Shown in pieces: positions 50,068 to 57,239 of a stretch of DNA of 64,000 nucleotides; position 1 is the stretch's first letter; each line of letters begins with the position of its first letter. The position numbers and the translations under genes were made by a program. This DNA comes from Streptomyces sp. A2-16 (GTDB taxonomy: Bacteria; Actinomycetota; Actinomycetes; Streptomycetales; Streptomycetaceae): positions 8,060,001-8,124,000 of the forward strand of contig NZ_CP063808.1 of NCBI RefSeq assembly GCF_018128905.1, in the 5' to 3' direction. The notes beneath the pieces are model-generated. The model ran no database searches and was not told the origin of the DNA. It was given only the letters and a program-made list of their open reading frames with translations.

Positions 50068-50655
50068 TCAGGCCCTGAGACCGCGTGTGAGCAGGTCCAC
50101 CACTGCCGTGAACTCCTCCTCCACGCCCGGCTGTTCCCACTCCCGGGCGTAGCAGGGGTCGTGGAAGCGGCCGGTGGCCTGGAAGAGGGCGCGGGCCGTG
50201 GTGGCCGGGTCGGTGACGGTGAAGGTGCCCGCGTCGGCGCCGTCCTGGACGATGCGGGTCAGCTGGCCGGTCAGCTCGGTGATGTGCTCGATGACCGCCT
50301 CGACGTTCTCGCCGGTCAGGACCGTGTACGTGGCGAACAGTTCCGGATCGTCGCCCGCCTTGCGGCGCTTGGCCTCGAAGAGCGCGGCGAGCCAGTCCCG
50401 CAGCCGGGTCTGCGGGTCGCGGTCCGCCTCGGCGATCGCGGCCAGCATGCCCGTCGCCCGGTCCAGCCACCGCTTCGTCACTGCTTCCCGCAGCGCCGCC
50501 TTCGTCCGGAAGTGCCGGTAGACGCTGCCGTGGCTGACGCCGAGCGCGCGGGCCACGTCGACCACGGTGGCCTTGGCCGGGCCGTGGCGGCGCAGCACCT
50601 CCTCGGTGGCTTCGAGGATGCGCTCGGCGGTCAGGGTCTCGGTGGTCGGTGCCAT
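50068..50655 (-). CDS. TetR-family regulator, probable repressor of the AKR operon
   Basis: This TetR regulator of 195 residues has its HTH in ILEATEEVLRRHG...VVDVARALGVSHGSVYRHFRTKAALREAV (~12-58). The C-terminal domain (TGMLAAIAEADRDPQTRLRDWLAALFEAK) resembles the YhgD/SCO-type TetR C-terminal family. It lies 26 bp downstream of the aldo/keto reductase gene on the same strand, so both are likely cotranscribed from the promoter containing the 34-bp palindrome at 51710-51743. That palindrome has the spacing and symmetry of a TetR operator. The inducer is unknown. Confidence 0.92.
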   Translation of the reverse strand: MAPTTETLTAERILEATEEVLRRHGPAKATVVDVARALGVSHGSVYRHFRTKAALREAVTKRWLDRATGMLAAIAEADRDPQTRLRDWLAALFEAKRRKAGDDPELFATYTVLTGENVEAVIEHITELTGQLTRIVQDGADAGTFTVTDPATTARALFQATGRFHDPCYAREWEQPGVEEEFTAVVDLLTRGLRA

Positions 50656-50681
50656 GTCCTAGACCGTACCGGGCGCCACGG

Positions 50682-51692
50682 TCAGCGCTCGCTGTCCAGA
50701 TGGGCCATCGCGGCGGGCGCGTACCGCTCACCGGCGGCCGCGTCGGCGGGCACGGCCGCCTCGATCGCGGCCAGGTCGTCCGCGTCCAGTACGACGTCCA
50801 GGGCGCCCAGCGACTCGGTGAGCCGCTCCCGGCTGCGGGCGCCGATCAGCGGGACGATGTCCTCGCCCTGGGCGAGCACCCAGGCGATGGCGATCTGCGC
50901 GACCGAGACGCCCTTCTGCTCGGCGAGCTTGCGCAGGGCCTCCACCAGGTTCAGGTTGTGCCGGAGGTTGTCCCCCTGGAAGCGGGGCGAGTGGGCGCGG
51001 AAGTCGTCCGTCCCGAGCCGCCGGTCGGCGGTGAAGTGGCCGGAGATCAGGCCACGGGACAGGACTCCGTACGCGGTGATCGAGATGCCCAGCTCGCGGG
51101 TGGTCGACAGGACGGACCGCTCGATGCCCCGGCTGATCAGGGAGTACTCGATCTGGAGGTCCGCGACGGGCGCGGTGGCCGCGGCCCGGCGGATCGTCTC
51201 GGCGCCGACCTCGCTGAGGCCCACGTGCCGGACGTAGCCCTGCTCGACGAGTTCGGCGATCGCGCCGACCGTCTCCTCGATCGGGACGTCGGGGTCGAGC
51301 CGGGCGATGCGGTAGACGTCGATGTGGTCGACGCCGAGGCGCTGGAGGGAGTACGCGGCGAAGTTCTTCACGGCGGCGGGGCGGCCGTCGTAGCCGGCCC
51401 ATTCGCCGCCGGGGCCGCGCAGGGCGCCGAACTTGACGCTCAGCAGGGCCTGTTCGCGCCGTGCGGCGGGCGCGGTGCGCAGCGCCTCACCGATCAGCAT
51501 CTCGTTGTGCCCCATGGCGTAGAAGTCGCCGGTGTCGAGCAGGGTCACGCCCGCCTCCAGGGCGGCGTGGATCGTCGCGATGGACTCCGTGCGGTCCGCG
51601 TCGCCGTACAGCGCGGACATGCCCATGCAGCCGAGGCCGAGGGCGGAGACCTGGGGGCCGGTGGTTCCGAGGGTTCGGGTTCGCATCGTCAT
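50682..51692 (-). CDS. Aldo/keto reductase
   Basis: This NADPH-dependent aldo/keto reductase of 336 residues belongs to the AKR13-like/YakC group. The N-terminal segment TLGTTGPQVSALGLGCMGMSALYG is typical. Catalytic residues are Asp and Tyr in LLDTGDFYAMGHNEMLIGEAL (~47-67), the lysine in LLSVKFG, and an arginine where the usual tetrad histidine segment would be (DVYRIARLD instead of YQHRxD), a recognised variant. The cofactor site is VPLIGARSRERLTESLGAL. The ATG at 51692 or 51686 (MRTRTLG) starts it. It heads a two-gene operon with TetR behind a large palindrome. Confidence 0.9.
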   Translation of the reverse strand: MTMRTRTLGTTGPQVSALGLGCMGMSALYGDADRTESIATIHAALEAGVTLLDTGDFYAMGHNEMLIGEALRTAPAARREQALLSVKFGALRGPGGEWAGYDGRPAAVKNFAAYSLQRLGVDHIDVYRIARLDPDVPIEETVGAIAELVEQGYVRHVGLSEVGAETIRRAAATAPVADLQIEYSLISRGIERSVLSTTRELGISITAYGVLSRGLISGHFTADRRLGTDDFRAHSPRFQGDNLRHNLNLVEALRKLAEQKGVSVAQIAIAWVLAQGEDIVPLIGARSRERLTESLGALDVVLDADDLAAIEAAVPADAAAGERYAPAAMAHLDSER

Positions 51693-51709
51693 GCCGCCCA
51701 CCCTGCCAT

Positions 51710-51743
51710 GACAGCTGACAGATTTCAATATCTGTCAGCTGTC
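51710..51743. promoter_or_regulatory. 34-bp perfect palindrome, probable TetR operator
   Basis: GACAGCTGACAGAT-TTCAAT-ATCTGTCAGCTGTC has 14-bp perfect arms with a 6-bp spacer, 18 bp upstream of the AKR start codon. It contains nested CTGACAG/CTGTCAG half-sites, as expected for a dimer-of-dimers TetR site overlapping the promoter. Confidence 0.75.
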
Positions 51744-51785
51744 AGCTGCCGCCCGCCGTCACCTGCCGCCGCCGTTCCTCCGCGT

Positions 51786-52397
51786 TCACACGTCGGTCGT
51801 GGCCAGCTTGGCCCCCAGCAGCACGAAGGACCCCGCGAACGTCCGCCGCAGCCACGCCATCACCCGGGGCCGTGAGATCACATGGGTGCGGACCGAGGCC
51901 GCGAGCACCCCGTACCCGGCGAAGACCACGAAGGTGGCCAGCATGAAGACCCCGCTCAGGGCGAGCATGCGCGGCAGGGCGTGCGGTTCGGCCGGGCTCA
52001 CGAACTGGGGCAGGAACGCGAAGAAGAAGATCGTCAGCTTCGGGTTGAGGAGGTTGATCAGCACCCCTCGGACGATCACCCGGCCCGCGGACCGGGGCGC
52101 GCCGTCCCGGTCGACGTCGATCACCTCCTTGTCCCGCACGGTCGCCCAGGCCATGTACAGGAGGTAGGCGACCCCGGCGTACTTCACCGCCTGGAACGCC
52201 ACGGCACTGGCGTTCAGCAGTGCGGCGAGCCCGGTGACGCCGGCCAGGACGTGCGGCACGATCCCGAGGGTGCAGGCGAACGCGGCGACGACGCTCGCGC
52301 GACGGCCGCGGGAGAGCCCGGCGGCCAGCGTGTAGACGACACCGGTGCCGGGAGTGGCGACCACCACGAGGGTGGTGAGGAGGAAGGCGAGGCTCAT
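51786..52397 (-). CDS. LysE/RhtB-family exporter
   Basis: This is a six-helix amino-acid-type exporter of 203 residues. The helix 1 motif reads TPGTGVVYTLAAGLSRGRRASV (~15-36), with TPGT replacing the common PGP. LYMAWATVRD ends helix 3, and LINLLNPKLTIFFFAFLPQFV is the conserved NPK..FF..LPQF segment (~115-135). The ATG at 52397 (MSLAFLLTTL) is used. The upstream region holds a large inverted repeat shared with the glyS 3' end. The substrate is unknown. Confidence 0.9.
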   Translation of the reverse strand: MSLAFLLTTLVVVATPGTGVVYTLAAGLSRGRRASVVAAFACTLGIVPHVLAGVTGLAALLNASAVAFQAVKYAGVAYLLYMAWATVRDKEVIDVDRDGAPRSAGRVIVRGVLINLLNPKLTIFFFAFLPQFVSPAEPHALPRMLALSGVFMLATFVVFAGYGVLAASVRTHVISRPRVMAWLRRTFAGSFVLLGAKLATTDV

Positions 52398-52419
52398 GGG
52401 GCCAGCCTGGACACGCAGC

Positions 52420-52461
52420 GGCCCCCGATACAGGACCAAAGAGGGACCTGTATCGGGGGCC
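52420..52461 (-). promoter_or_regulatory. 15-bp-arm inverted repeat between glyS and the LysE gene
   Basis: GGCCCCCGATACAGG-n12-CCTGTATCGGGGGCC is perfect over 15 bp each side. It starts 16 bp past the glyS stop and ends 23 bp before the LysE ATG. It may terminate glyS. The CCTGTATC/GATACAGG core around GGTCCCTCTTTGGTCC also looks like an operator of the kind found near LysE exporters with MocR/GntR regulators. Confidence 0.6.
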
Positions 52462-52477
52462 AGTGACAGCAGGGGAC

Positions 52478-53860
52478 CTAGCAGCCGACGAGGCGGCCGG
52501 CCAGGTAGCCCTCGATCTGGTCCAGCGACACCCGCTCCTGCTTCATGGAGTCCCGCTCGCGGACCGTCACCGCGTTGTCCTCGAGCGTGTCGAAGTCGAC
52601 GGTCACGCAGTACGGCGTGCCGATCTCGTCCTGGCGGCGGTAGCGGCGGCCGATCGCGCCGGCGTCGTCGAACTCGATGTTCCAGTTCTGGCGCAGCGCG
52701 GCGGCGAGACCCTTGGCCTTCGGCGACAGCTCGGGGTTGCGGGACAGCGGCAGGACCGCGACCTTCACCGGGGCGAGGCGGTGGTCGAGGCGCAGCACCG
52801 TGCGCTTCTCCAGCTTGCCCTTGGCGTTGGGGGCCTCGTCCTCGACGTAGGCGTCGAGCAGGAACGCCAGCATCGCGCGGCCGACACCGGCCGCGGGCTC
52901 GATGACGTACGGCGTCCAGCGCTCGCCGGCCTCCTGGTCGAAGAAGGAGAGGTCCTGGCCGGAGGCCTTGGAGTGGGCGCCGAGGTCGTAGTCGGTGCGG
53001 TTGGCCACACCCTCCAGCTCACCCCACTCGTTGCCGCCGAACTGGAAGCGGTACTCGATGTCGGCGGTGCGCTTGGAGTAGTGCGAGAGCTTCTCGGCCG
53101 GGTGCTCGTACCAGCGCATGTTCTCCTCGCGGAGACCGAGGCCCGTGTACCAGTTCCAGCGCTGCTCCATCCAGTACTCCTGCCACTTCTCGTCCTCGCC
53201 CGGCTTGACGAAGAACTCCATCTCCATCTGCTCGAACTCGCGGGTGCGGAAGATGAAGTTGCCGGGCGTGATCTCGTTGCGGAAGGACTTGCCCATCTGC
53301 GCGATGCCGAACGGCGGCTTGCGGCGCGAAGTGGTCTGCACCTGGGCGAAGTTGGTGAAGATTCCCTGTGCGGTCTCGGGACGCAGGTAGGCGATGGAGC
53401 CGGTGTCCTGCGTCGGGCCGAGGTGGGTGGAGAGCAGACCCGAGAACTGCTTGGGCTCGGTGAACTGGCCCTTGTTGCCGCAGTTGGGGCAGTTCACGTC
53501 CGCGAGGCCGTTCTCCGGGGCGTGCCCCTTCTTGGCCTCGTACGCCTCCTCCAGGTGGTCCGCACGGAACCGCTTGTGGCAGGAGGTGCACTCGGTCAAC
53601 GGGTCGGAGAAGGTGGCCACGTGACCGGAGGCGACCCAGACCTCGGGGGCCAGGATCACGGACGAGTCGATACCGACCACGTCCTCGCGGGACGTCACCA
53701 TGTAACGCCACCACTGGCGCTTCAGGTTCTCCTTGAGCTCGACACCCAGCGGTCCGTAGTCCCAGGCGGCGCGCTGACCGCCGTAGATCTCACTACAGGG
53801 GAAAACGAAGCCCCGGCGCTTGCTCAGGCTGACGATGGTGTCGATCTTGTCGGCGGCCAC
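52478..53860 (-). CDS. glyS: Glycyl-tRNA synthetase
   Basis: This is a class II aminoacyl-tRNA synthetase of the alpha2 (eukaryote/actinobacterial) type, charging tRNA-Gly. At 460 residues it is full length. Motifs: FVFPCSEIYGGQRAAWDYGPLG (~15-36), the zinc-binding pairs TECTSCHKRF and NCPNCGNKGQ, motif 2 region GKSFRNEITPGNFIFRTREFEQMEMEFF, and motif 3 PAAGVGRAMLAFLLDAY. The GTG at 53860 (VAADKIDTIVSL) has GAAGAGAG upstream; the frame is open further 5' but that extension overlaps the zinc-uptake promoter. It is divergent from znuA. Confidence 0.97.
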   Translation of the reverse strand: MAADKIDTIVSLSKRRGFVFPCSEIYGGQRAAWDYGPLGVELKENLKRQWWRYMVTSREDVVGIDSSVILAPEVWVASGHVATFSDPLTECTSCHKRFRADHLEEAYEAKKGHAPENGLADVNCPNCGNKGQFTEPKQFSGLLSTHLGPTQDTGSIAYLRPETAQGIFTNFAQVQTTSRRKPPFGIAQMGKSFRNEITPGNFIFRTREFEQMEMEFFVKPGEDEKWQEYWMEQRWNWYTGLGLREENMRWYEHPAEKLSHYSKRTADIEYRFQFGGNEWGELEGVANRTDYDLGAHSKASGQDLSFFDQEAGERWTPYVIEPAAGVGRAMLAFLLDAYVEDEAPNAKGKLEKRTVLRLDHRLAPVKVAVLPLSRNPELSPKAKGLAAALRQNWNIEFDDAGAIGRRYRRQDEIGTPYCVTVDFDTLEDNAVTVRERDSMKQERVSLDQIEGYLAGRLVGC

Positions 53861-53954
53861 GGTGCTCTCTTCATGACGAATGGACGGCAGCGAATGCCTC
53901 AGGTTACCGGCGCCGCCACCCCCCGTATCAAATCGGTTCGCGACCCGGACTTTG

Positions 53955-53992
53955 TTGACAACGGTTTCCATATTTGATGAAAATGACTGTCA
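53955..53992 (+). promoter_or_regulatory. znuA promoter with Zur box at the start codon
   Basis: TGAAAATGACTGTCA (53978-53992) matches the Streptomyces Zur box core (TGAAAATGATTTTCA type) with a few differences in the right arm; its last base is the A of the znuA ATG. A TTGACA -35-like element lies at 53955-53960. This places transcription and translation starts almost together, suggesting a leaderless or near-leaderless mRNA blocked by zinc-bound Zur. Confidence 0.6.
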
Positions 53993-54939
53993 TGAACGTA
54001 CGACGCCGCCTCATACCCACGGTCGCTGCCGCCGGCGCCCTCGCCGCCCTCTCCGCGTGCTCCACCGACAGCGCCGCCGCGGGCAACACCGACAAGTTCG
54101 ACGTCGTCGCGTCCTTCTACCCGATGGCCTTCCTCGCCGAGCAGATCGGCGGGGACCACGTGCACGTCACCAGCCTGACCCAGCCCGGTCAGGAGCCGCA
54201 CGACCTGGAGATCAGCGCCAAGCAGACCGCGCAGCTCCAGGAGTCCGACGCGGTGCTCTACCTGAAGAACCTCCAGCCCTCCGTCGACGACGCGGTCTCC
54301 CAGTCCGAGATCAAGACCAAGATCGACGCGGCCGCGCTGACCTCCCTGGAGGAGCACGGCAACGAGGTCGGCGGCCACGCGGCCGAGCACGACGACGAAC
54401 ACGGCGAGGAATCCGGCGGCAAGGACCCCCACATCTGGCTCGACCCGGTGAAGTACTCCGAGGTCGCCAAGGGCGTCGGCGCCGCCTTCGAGAAGGCCGA
54501 CCCCGACCACGCCGCCGACTACAAGGCCAACACCGCGGCCCTGGTGAAGAAGCTGGACGCCCTGAACACCCAGTTCAAGGACGGCCTCGCGAACACCGGC
54601 ACCAAGGTCTTCATCACCACCCACGCCGCCTTCGGCTACCTCGCCGAGCGCTACGGCCTCACCGAGGAGGCCATCAACGGCCTCGACCCCGAGTCGGAGC
54701 CGAGCGCCGACCGCGTCAAGGACCTTGAGAAGATGGCGAAGGCCGACGGCGTCACGACCGTCTTCTACGAGACGCTCGTCAGCGACAGGACCGCGAAGAC
54801 CATCGCCTCCGACGCCGGGCTGAAGACGGACGTCCTCGACCCGATCGAGGGCATCACCGAGAAGTCCCGCGGCAAGGACTACTTCTCGGTCCAGGAAGCC
54901 AACCTCAAGGCCCTGCAGGGCGCCCTGGGAGCGAAATGA
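53992..54939 (+). CDS. znuA: High-affinity zinc ABC transporter, substrate-binding lipoprotein
   Basis: This is the extracellular Zn2+-binding lipoprotein of the ZnuABC importer, 315 residues. The signal peptide ends in the lipobox LSAC (~17-20). Zn ligands expected for the cluster A-I family are visible in EPHDLEISAKQ and KDPHIWLDPVKY, the late histidine region TTHAAFGYLAERYG, and an acidic ligand near the C-terminus. A flexible His/Asp/Glu-rich loop (HAAEHDDEHGEE) between them is typical of zinc rather than manganese transporters. The ATG at 53992 is chosen over upstream in-frame codons because those fall in the Zur box. Confidence 0.94.
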   Translation: MNVRRRLIPTVAAAGALAALSACSTDSAAAGNTDKFDVVASFYPMAFLAEQIGGDHVHVTSLTQPGQEPHDLEISAKQTAQLQESDAVLYLKNLQPSVDDAVSQSEIKTKIDAAALTSLEEHGNEVGGHAAEHDDEHGEESGGKDPHIWLDPVKYSEVAKGVGAAFEKADPDHAADYKANTAALVKKLDALNTQFKDGLANTGTKVFITTHAAFGYLAERYGLTEEAINGLDPESEPSADRVKDLEKMAKADGVTTVFYETLVSDRTAKTIASDAGLKTDVLDPIEGITEKSRGKDYFSVQEANLKALQGALGAK

Positions 54940-54953
54940 CACCGGAGGACGGC

Positions 54954-55712
54954 ATGACCGAGCCCGTCGTCGCGCTGCGCGGAGTCCGCGCCGATCTGGG
55001 CTCGCGCCCCGTCCTGCGGGGCATCGACCTCACCGTGCACCGCGGTGAGGTCGTCGCGCTGCTCGGCGCCAACGGCTCCGGCAAGTCCACCGCGATCCGC
55101 ACGATCATCGGCCAAGTGTCCGCGGCCGCCGGGGAGATCGAGCTCTTCGGCACCCCGCGCGGGCGCTTCAGGGACTGGGCGCGGGTCGGCTACGTCCCGC
55201 AGCGCACCACCGCCGCGGGCGGGGTCCCCGCCACCGTCACCGAGATCGTCTCCTCCGGGCGGCTGTCCCGCGCCCGCTTCGGCGTCCTGCGCAGGGCGGA
55301 CCACGAGGCCGTACGACGGGCCCTGGAGCTGGTCGGCATGGCGGACCGCGCGAAGGACTCGGTCAACGCCCTCTCCGGCGGCCAGCACCAGCGCGTGCTG
55401 ATCGCCCGCGCCCTCGCCGCCGAACCCGAACTCCTGATCATGGACGAGCCGATGGCGGGCGTGGACCTGGCGAGCCAGGAGGTGCTGGCGCGGACGCTGA
55501 AGGAACAGGTGGCCCAGGGCGCCACGGTCCTGCTCGTCCTGCACGAACTGGGCCCCCTCGAACCGCTGATCGACCGCGCGGTCGTCCTGCGGGACGGTTG
55601 CGTCCTGCACGACGGTCCTCCCCCACGCGCGGTCGGTCAGCACGCCCTGCCCGGCCACGACCACGTCCACCCCCACGAGCACGAGCCGATGCGCACAGGA
55701 CTGCTGAGCTGA
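54954..55712 (+). CDS. znuC: Zinc ABC transporter, ATP-binding protein
   Basis: This is the cytoplasmic ATPase of the zinc importer, 252 residues: Walker A GANGSGKST (~37-45), Q-loop YVPQRTTAAGG, signature ALSGGQHQR (~140), Walker B LLIMDEPMAGVD, and H-loop LVLHELGPL. The C-terminus is rich in histidines (GHDHVHPHEHE), a feature seen in metal importers. A GGAGGA site favours ATG 54954; an ATG at 54936 overlapping the znuA stop is an alternative. Translation continues into znuB with a 1-bp overlap. Confidence 0.94.
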   Translation: MTEPVVALRGVRADLGSRPVLRGIDLTVHRGEVVALLGANGSGKSTAIRTIIGQVSAAAGEIELFGTPRGRFRDWARVGYVPQRTTAAGGVPATVTEIVSSGRLSRARFGVLRRADHEAVRRALELVGMADRAKDSVNALSGGQHQRVLIARALAAEPELLIMDEPMAGVDLASQEVLARTLKEQVAQGATVLLVLHELGPLEPLIDRAVVLRDGCVLHDGPPPRAVGQHALPGHDHVHPHEHEPMRTGLLS

Positions 55713-56614
55713 TGGACTTCCTCGACTACGCCTTCATGCAGCGGGCCCTGCTCGCCGCCGTCCTGGTCGGCATCACCGCGCCCGCCGTCGGCATCTACCT
55801 CGTCCAGCGCCGCCAGGCCCTCATGGGCGACGGCATCGGCCATGTCGCGATGACCGGCGTCGGCCTCGGCTTCCTGCTCTCCTGGTCGCCGGTGTGGATG
55901 GCGACCCTGGTCTCGGTGCTCGGCGCGGTCCTCATGGAGCTGATCCGCTGGTACGGCAAGACCCGGGGCGACATCGCGCTCGCGATGCTCTTCTACGGCG
56001 GTATGGCCGGCGGCGTGATGTTCATCAACCTCGCACCCGGCGGCTCCAACGCCAACCTGACCTCGTACCTGTTCGGCTCCCTGTCGACGGTGAGCCAGTC
56101 CGACGTGACCGCGATCTGCGTGCTGGCCGCGTTCGTCGTGCTCGTCACCCTCGGGCTGCGCAGGCAGCTCTTCGCGGTCAGCCAGGACGAGGAGTTCGCC
56201 CGGGTCACCGGTCTCCCGGTGCGCGCGCTCAACCTGCTGACGGCGGTCACGGCCGCGGTGACGGTGACCGTCGCCATGCGGGTGGTCGGACTGCTGCTGG
56301 TCAGCGCGCTGATGGTGGTGCCGGTGGCGGCGGCGCAGCAGCTCAGCCGGAGCTTCGCGGCCACCTTCGCCATCGCGGTCGCGATCGGGGTGACCGTGAC
56401 GATCGGCGGCACCGTGACCTCGTACTACCAGGACGTGCCGCCCGGCGCGACGATCGTGCTGCTGACCATCGCCGCCTTCGTCCTGCTGACCGCCCTCGCC
56501 ACCCCGCTGGCCCGGCGCCGCGCCCGCGCGCTCGCCGCCCGGCAGCCGGCCGGAGACCCCGCCGAGTGTGCGATTCCGGCCACTCGGGAACCGGAGGGCA
56601 CGGTCGGCGTCTGA
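55712..56614 (+). CDS. znuB: Zinc ABC transporter, membrane permease
   Basis: This is the ABC-3 family permease of 300 residues with about eight to nine helices, starting MDFLDYAFMQRALLAAVLVG. The characteristic GDGIGHVAMTGVGLGFLL (~40-57) and GLLLVSALMVVPVAAAQQLSRS (~190-211) segments are present; the latter holds the coupling loop. The ATG overlaps the znuC stop (TGATG). The hydrophilic ~30-residue C-terminal tail is longer than in some homologues. The Zur gene follows 58 bp downstream. Confidence 0.94.
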   Translation: MDFLDYAFMQRALLAAVLVGITAPAVGIYLVQRRQALMGDGIGHVAMTGVGLGFLLSWSPVWMATLVSVLGAVLMELIRWYGKTRGDIALAMLFYGGMAGGVMFINLAPGGSNANLTSYLFGSLSTVSQSDVTAICVLAAFVVLVTLGLRRQLFAVSQDEEFARVTGLPVRALNLLTAVTAAVTVTVAMRVVGLLLVSALMVVPVAAAQQLSRSFAATFAIAVAIGVTVTIGGTVTSYYQDVPPGATIVLLTIAAFVLLTALATPLARRRARALAARQPAGDPAECAIPATREPEGTVGV

Positions 56615-56672
56615 CCGGGCACAGGCCGGGCTGGCACAATGGCCCGGCAGGTGCCGAACGAAGGAGGAACCC

Positions 56673-57089
56673 GTGACGACCGCAGGACCGCCCGTGAAGG
56701 GCCGCGCCACCCGGCAGCGGGCCGCCGTGGCGGCGGCCCTCGACGAGGTCGACGAGTTCCGCAGCGCGCAGGAACTGCACGACATGCTCAAGCACAAGGG
56801 CGACGCCGTCGGTCTGACCACGGTCTACCGGACCCTCCAGAACCTCGCCGACGCGGGCGAGGTCGACGTCCTGCGCACCTCCGACGGCGAGTCCGTCTAC
56901 CGCCGCTGCTCCTCCGGCGACCACCATCACCACCTGGTCTGCCGGGTCTGCGGCAAGGCCGTGGAGGTCGAGGGTCCGGCCGTCGAGAAGTGGGCCGACG
57001 CGATCGCCGCCGAGCACGGCTACGTCAACGTGGCGCACACCGTGGAGATCTTCGGCACCTGCGCGGACTGCGCTGCCGCCCAGGCCTGA
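56673..57089 (+). CDS. zur: Zinc uptake regulator, Fur family
   Basis: Zur represses zinc uptake genes when zinc is abundant. The 138-residue protein has the Fur winged helix (TRQRAAVAAALDEVDEFRSAQELHDML, then GLTTVYRTLQNLADAGEVDVL). The dimerisation domain carries the structural zinc cysteines CRVCG and CADC, and the histidine-rich regulatory site GDHHHHLVC (~82-90). The GTG at 56673 has AAGGAGG 5-6 nt upstream. Placement behind znuACB and the Zur box at znuA support a zinc rather than iron regulator. Confidence 0.95.
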   Translation: MTTAGPPVKGRATRQRAAVAAALDEVDEFRSAQELHDMLKHKGDAVGLTTVYRTLQNLADAGEVDVLRTSDGESVYRRCSSGDHHHHLVCRVCGKAVEVEGPAVEKWADAIAAEHGYVNVAHTVEIFGTCADCAAAQA

Positions 57090-57239
57090 CCCACAAGCGA
57101 CTCACAGCGGAGCCGAGGGATAACCCTTGGCTCCCACTCCACTGCATGACATGACCCGGACAACCGTGCCACTCTCCTGCCAGCTCTCACGCAGTTCCCG
57201 CACGGCACCTCCACCCCCGTCGTCGCAGTAGGAGTACGA

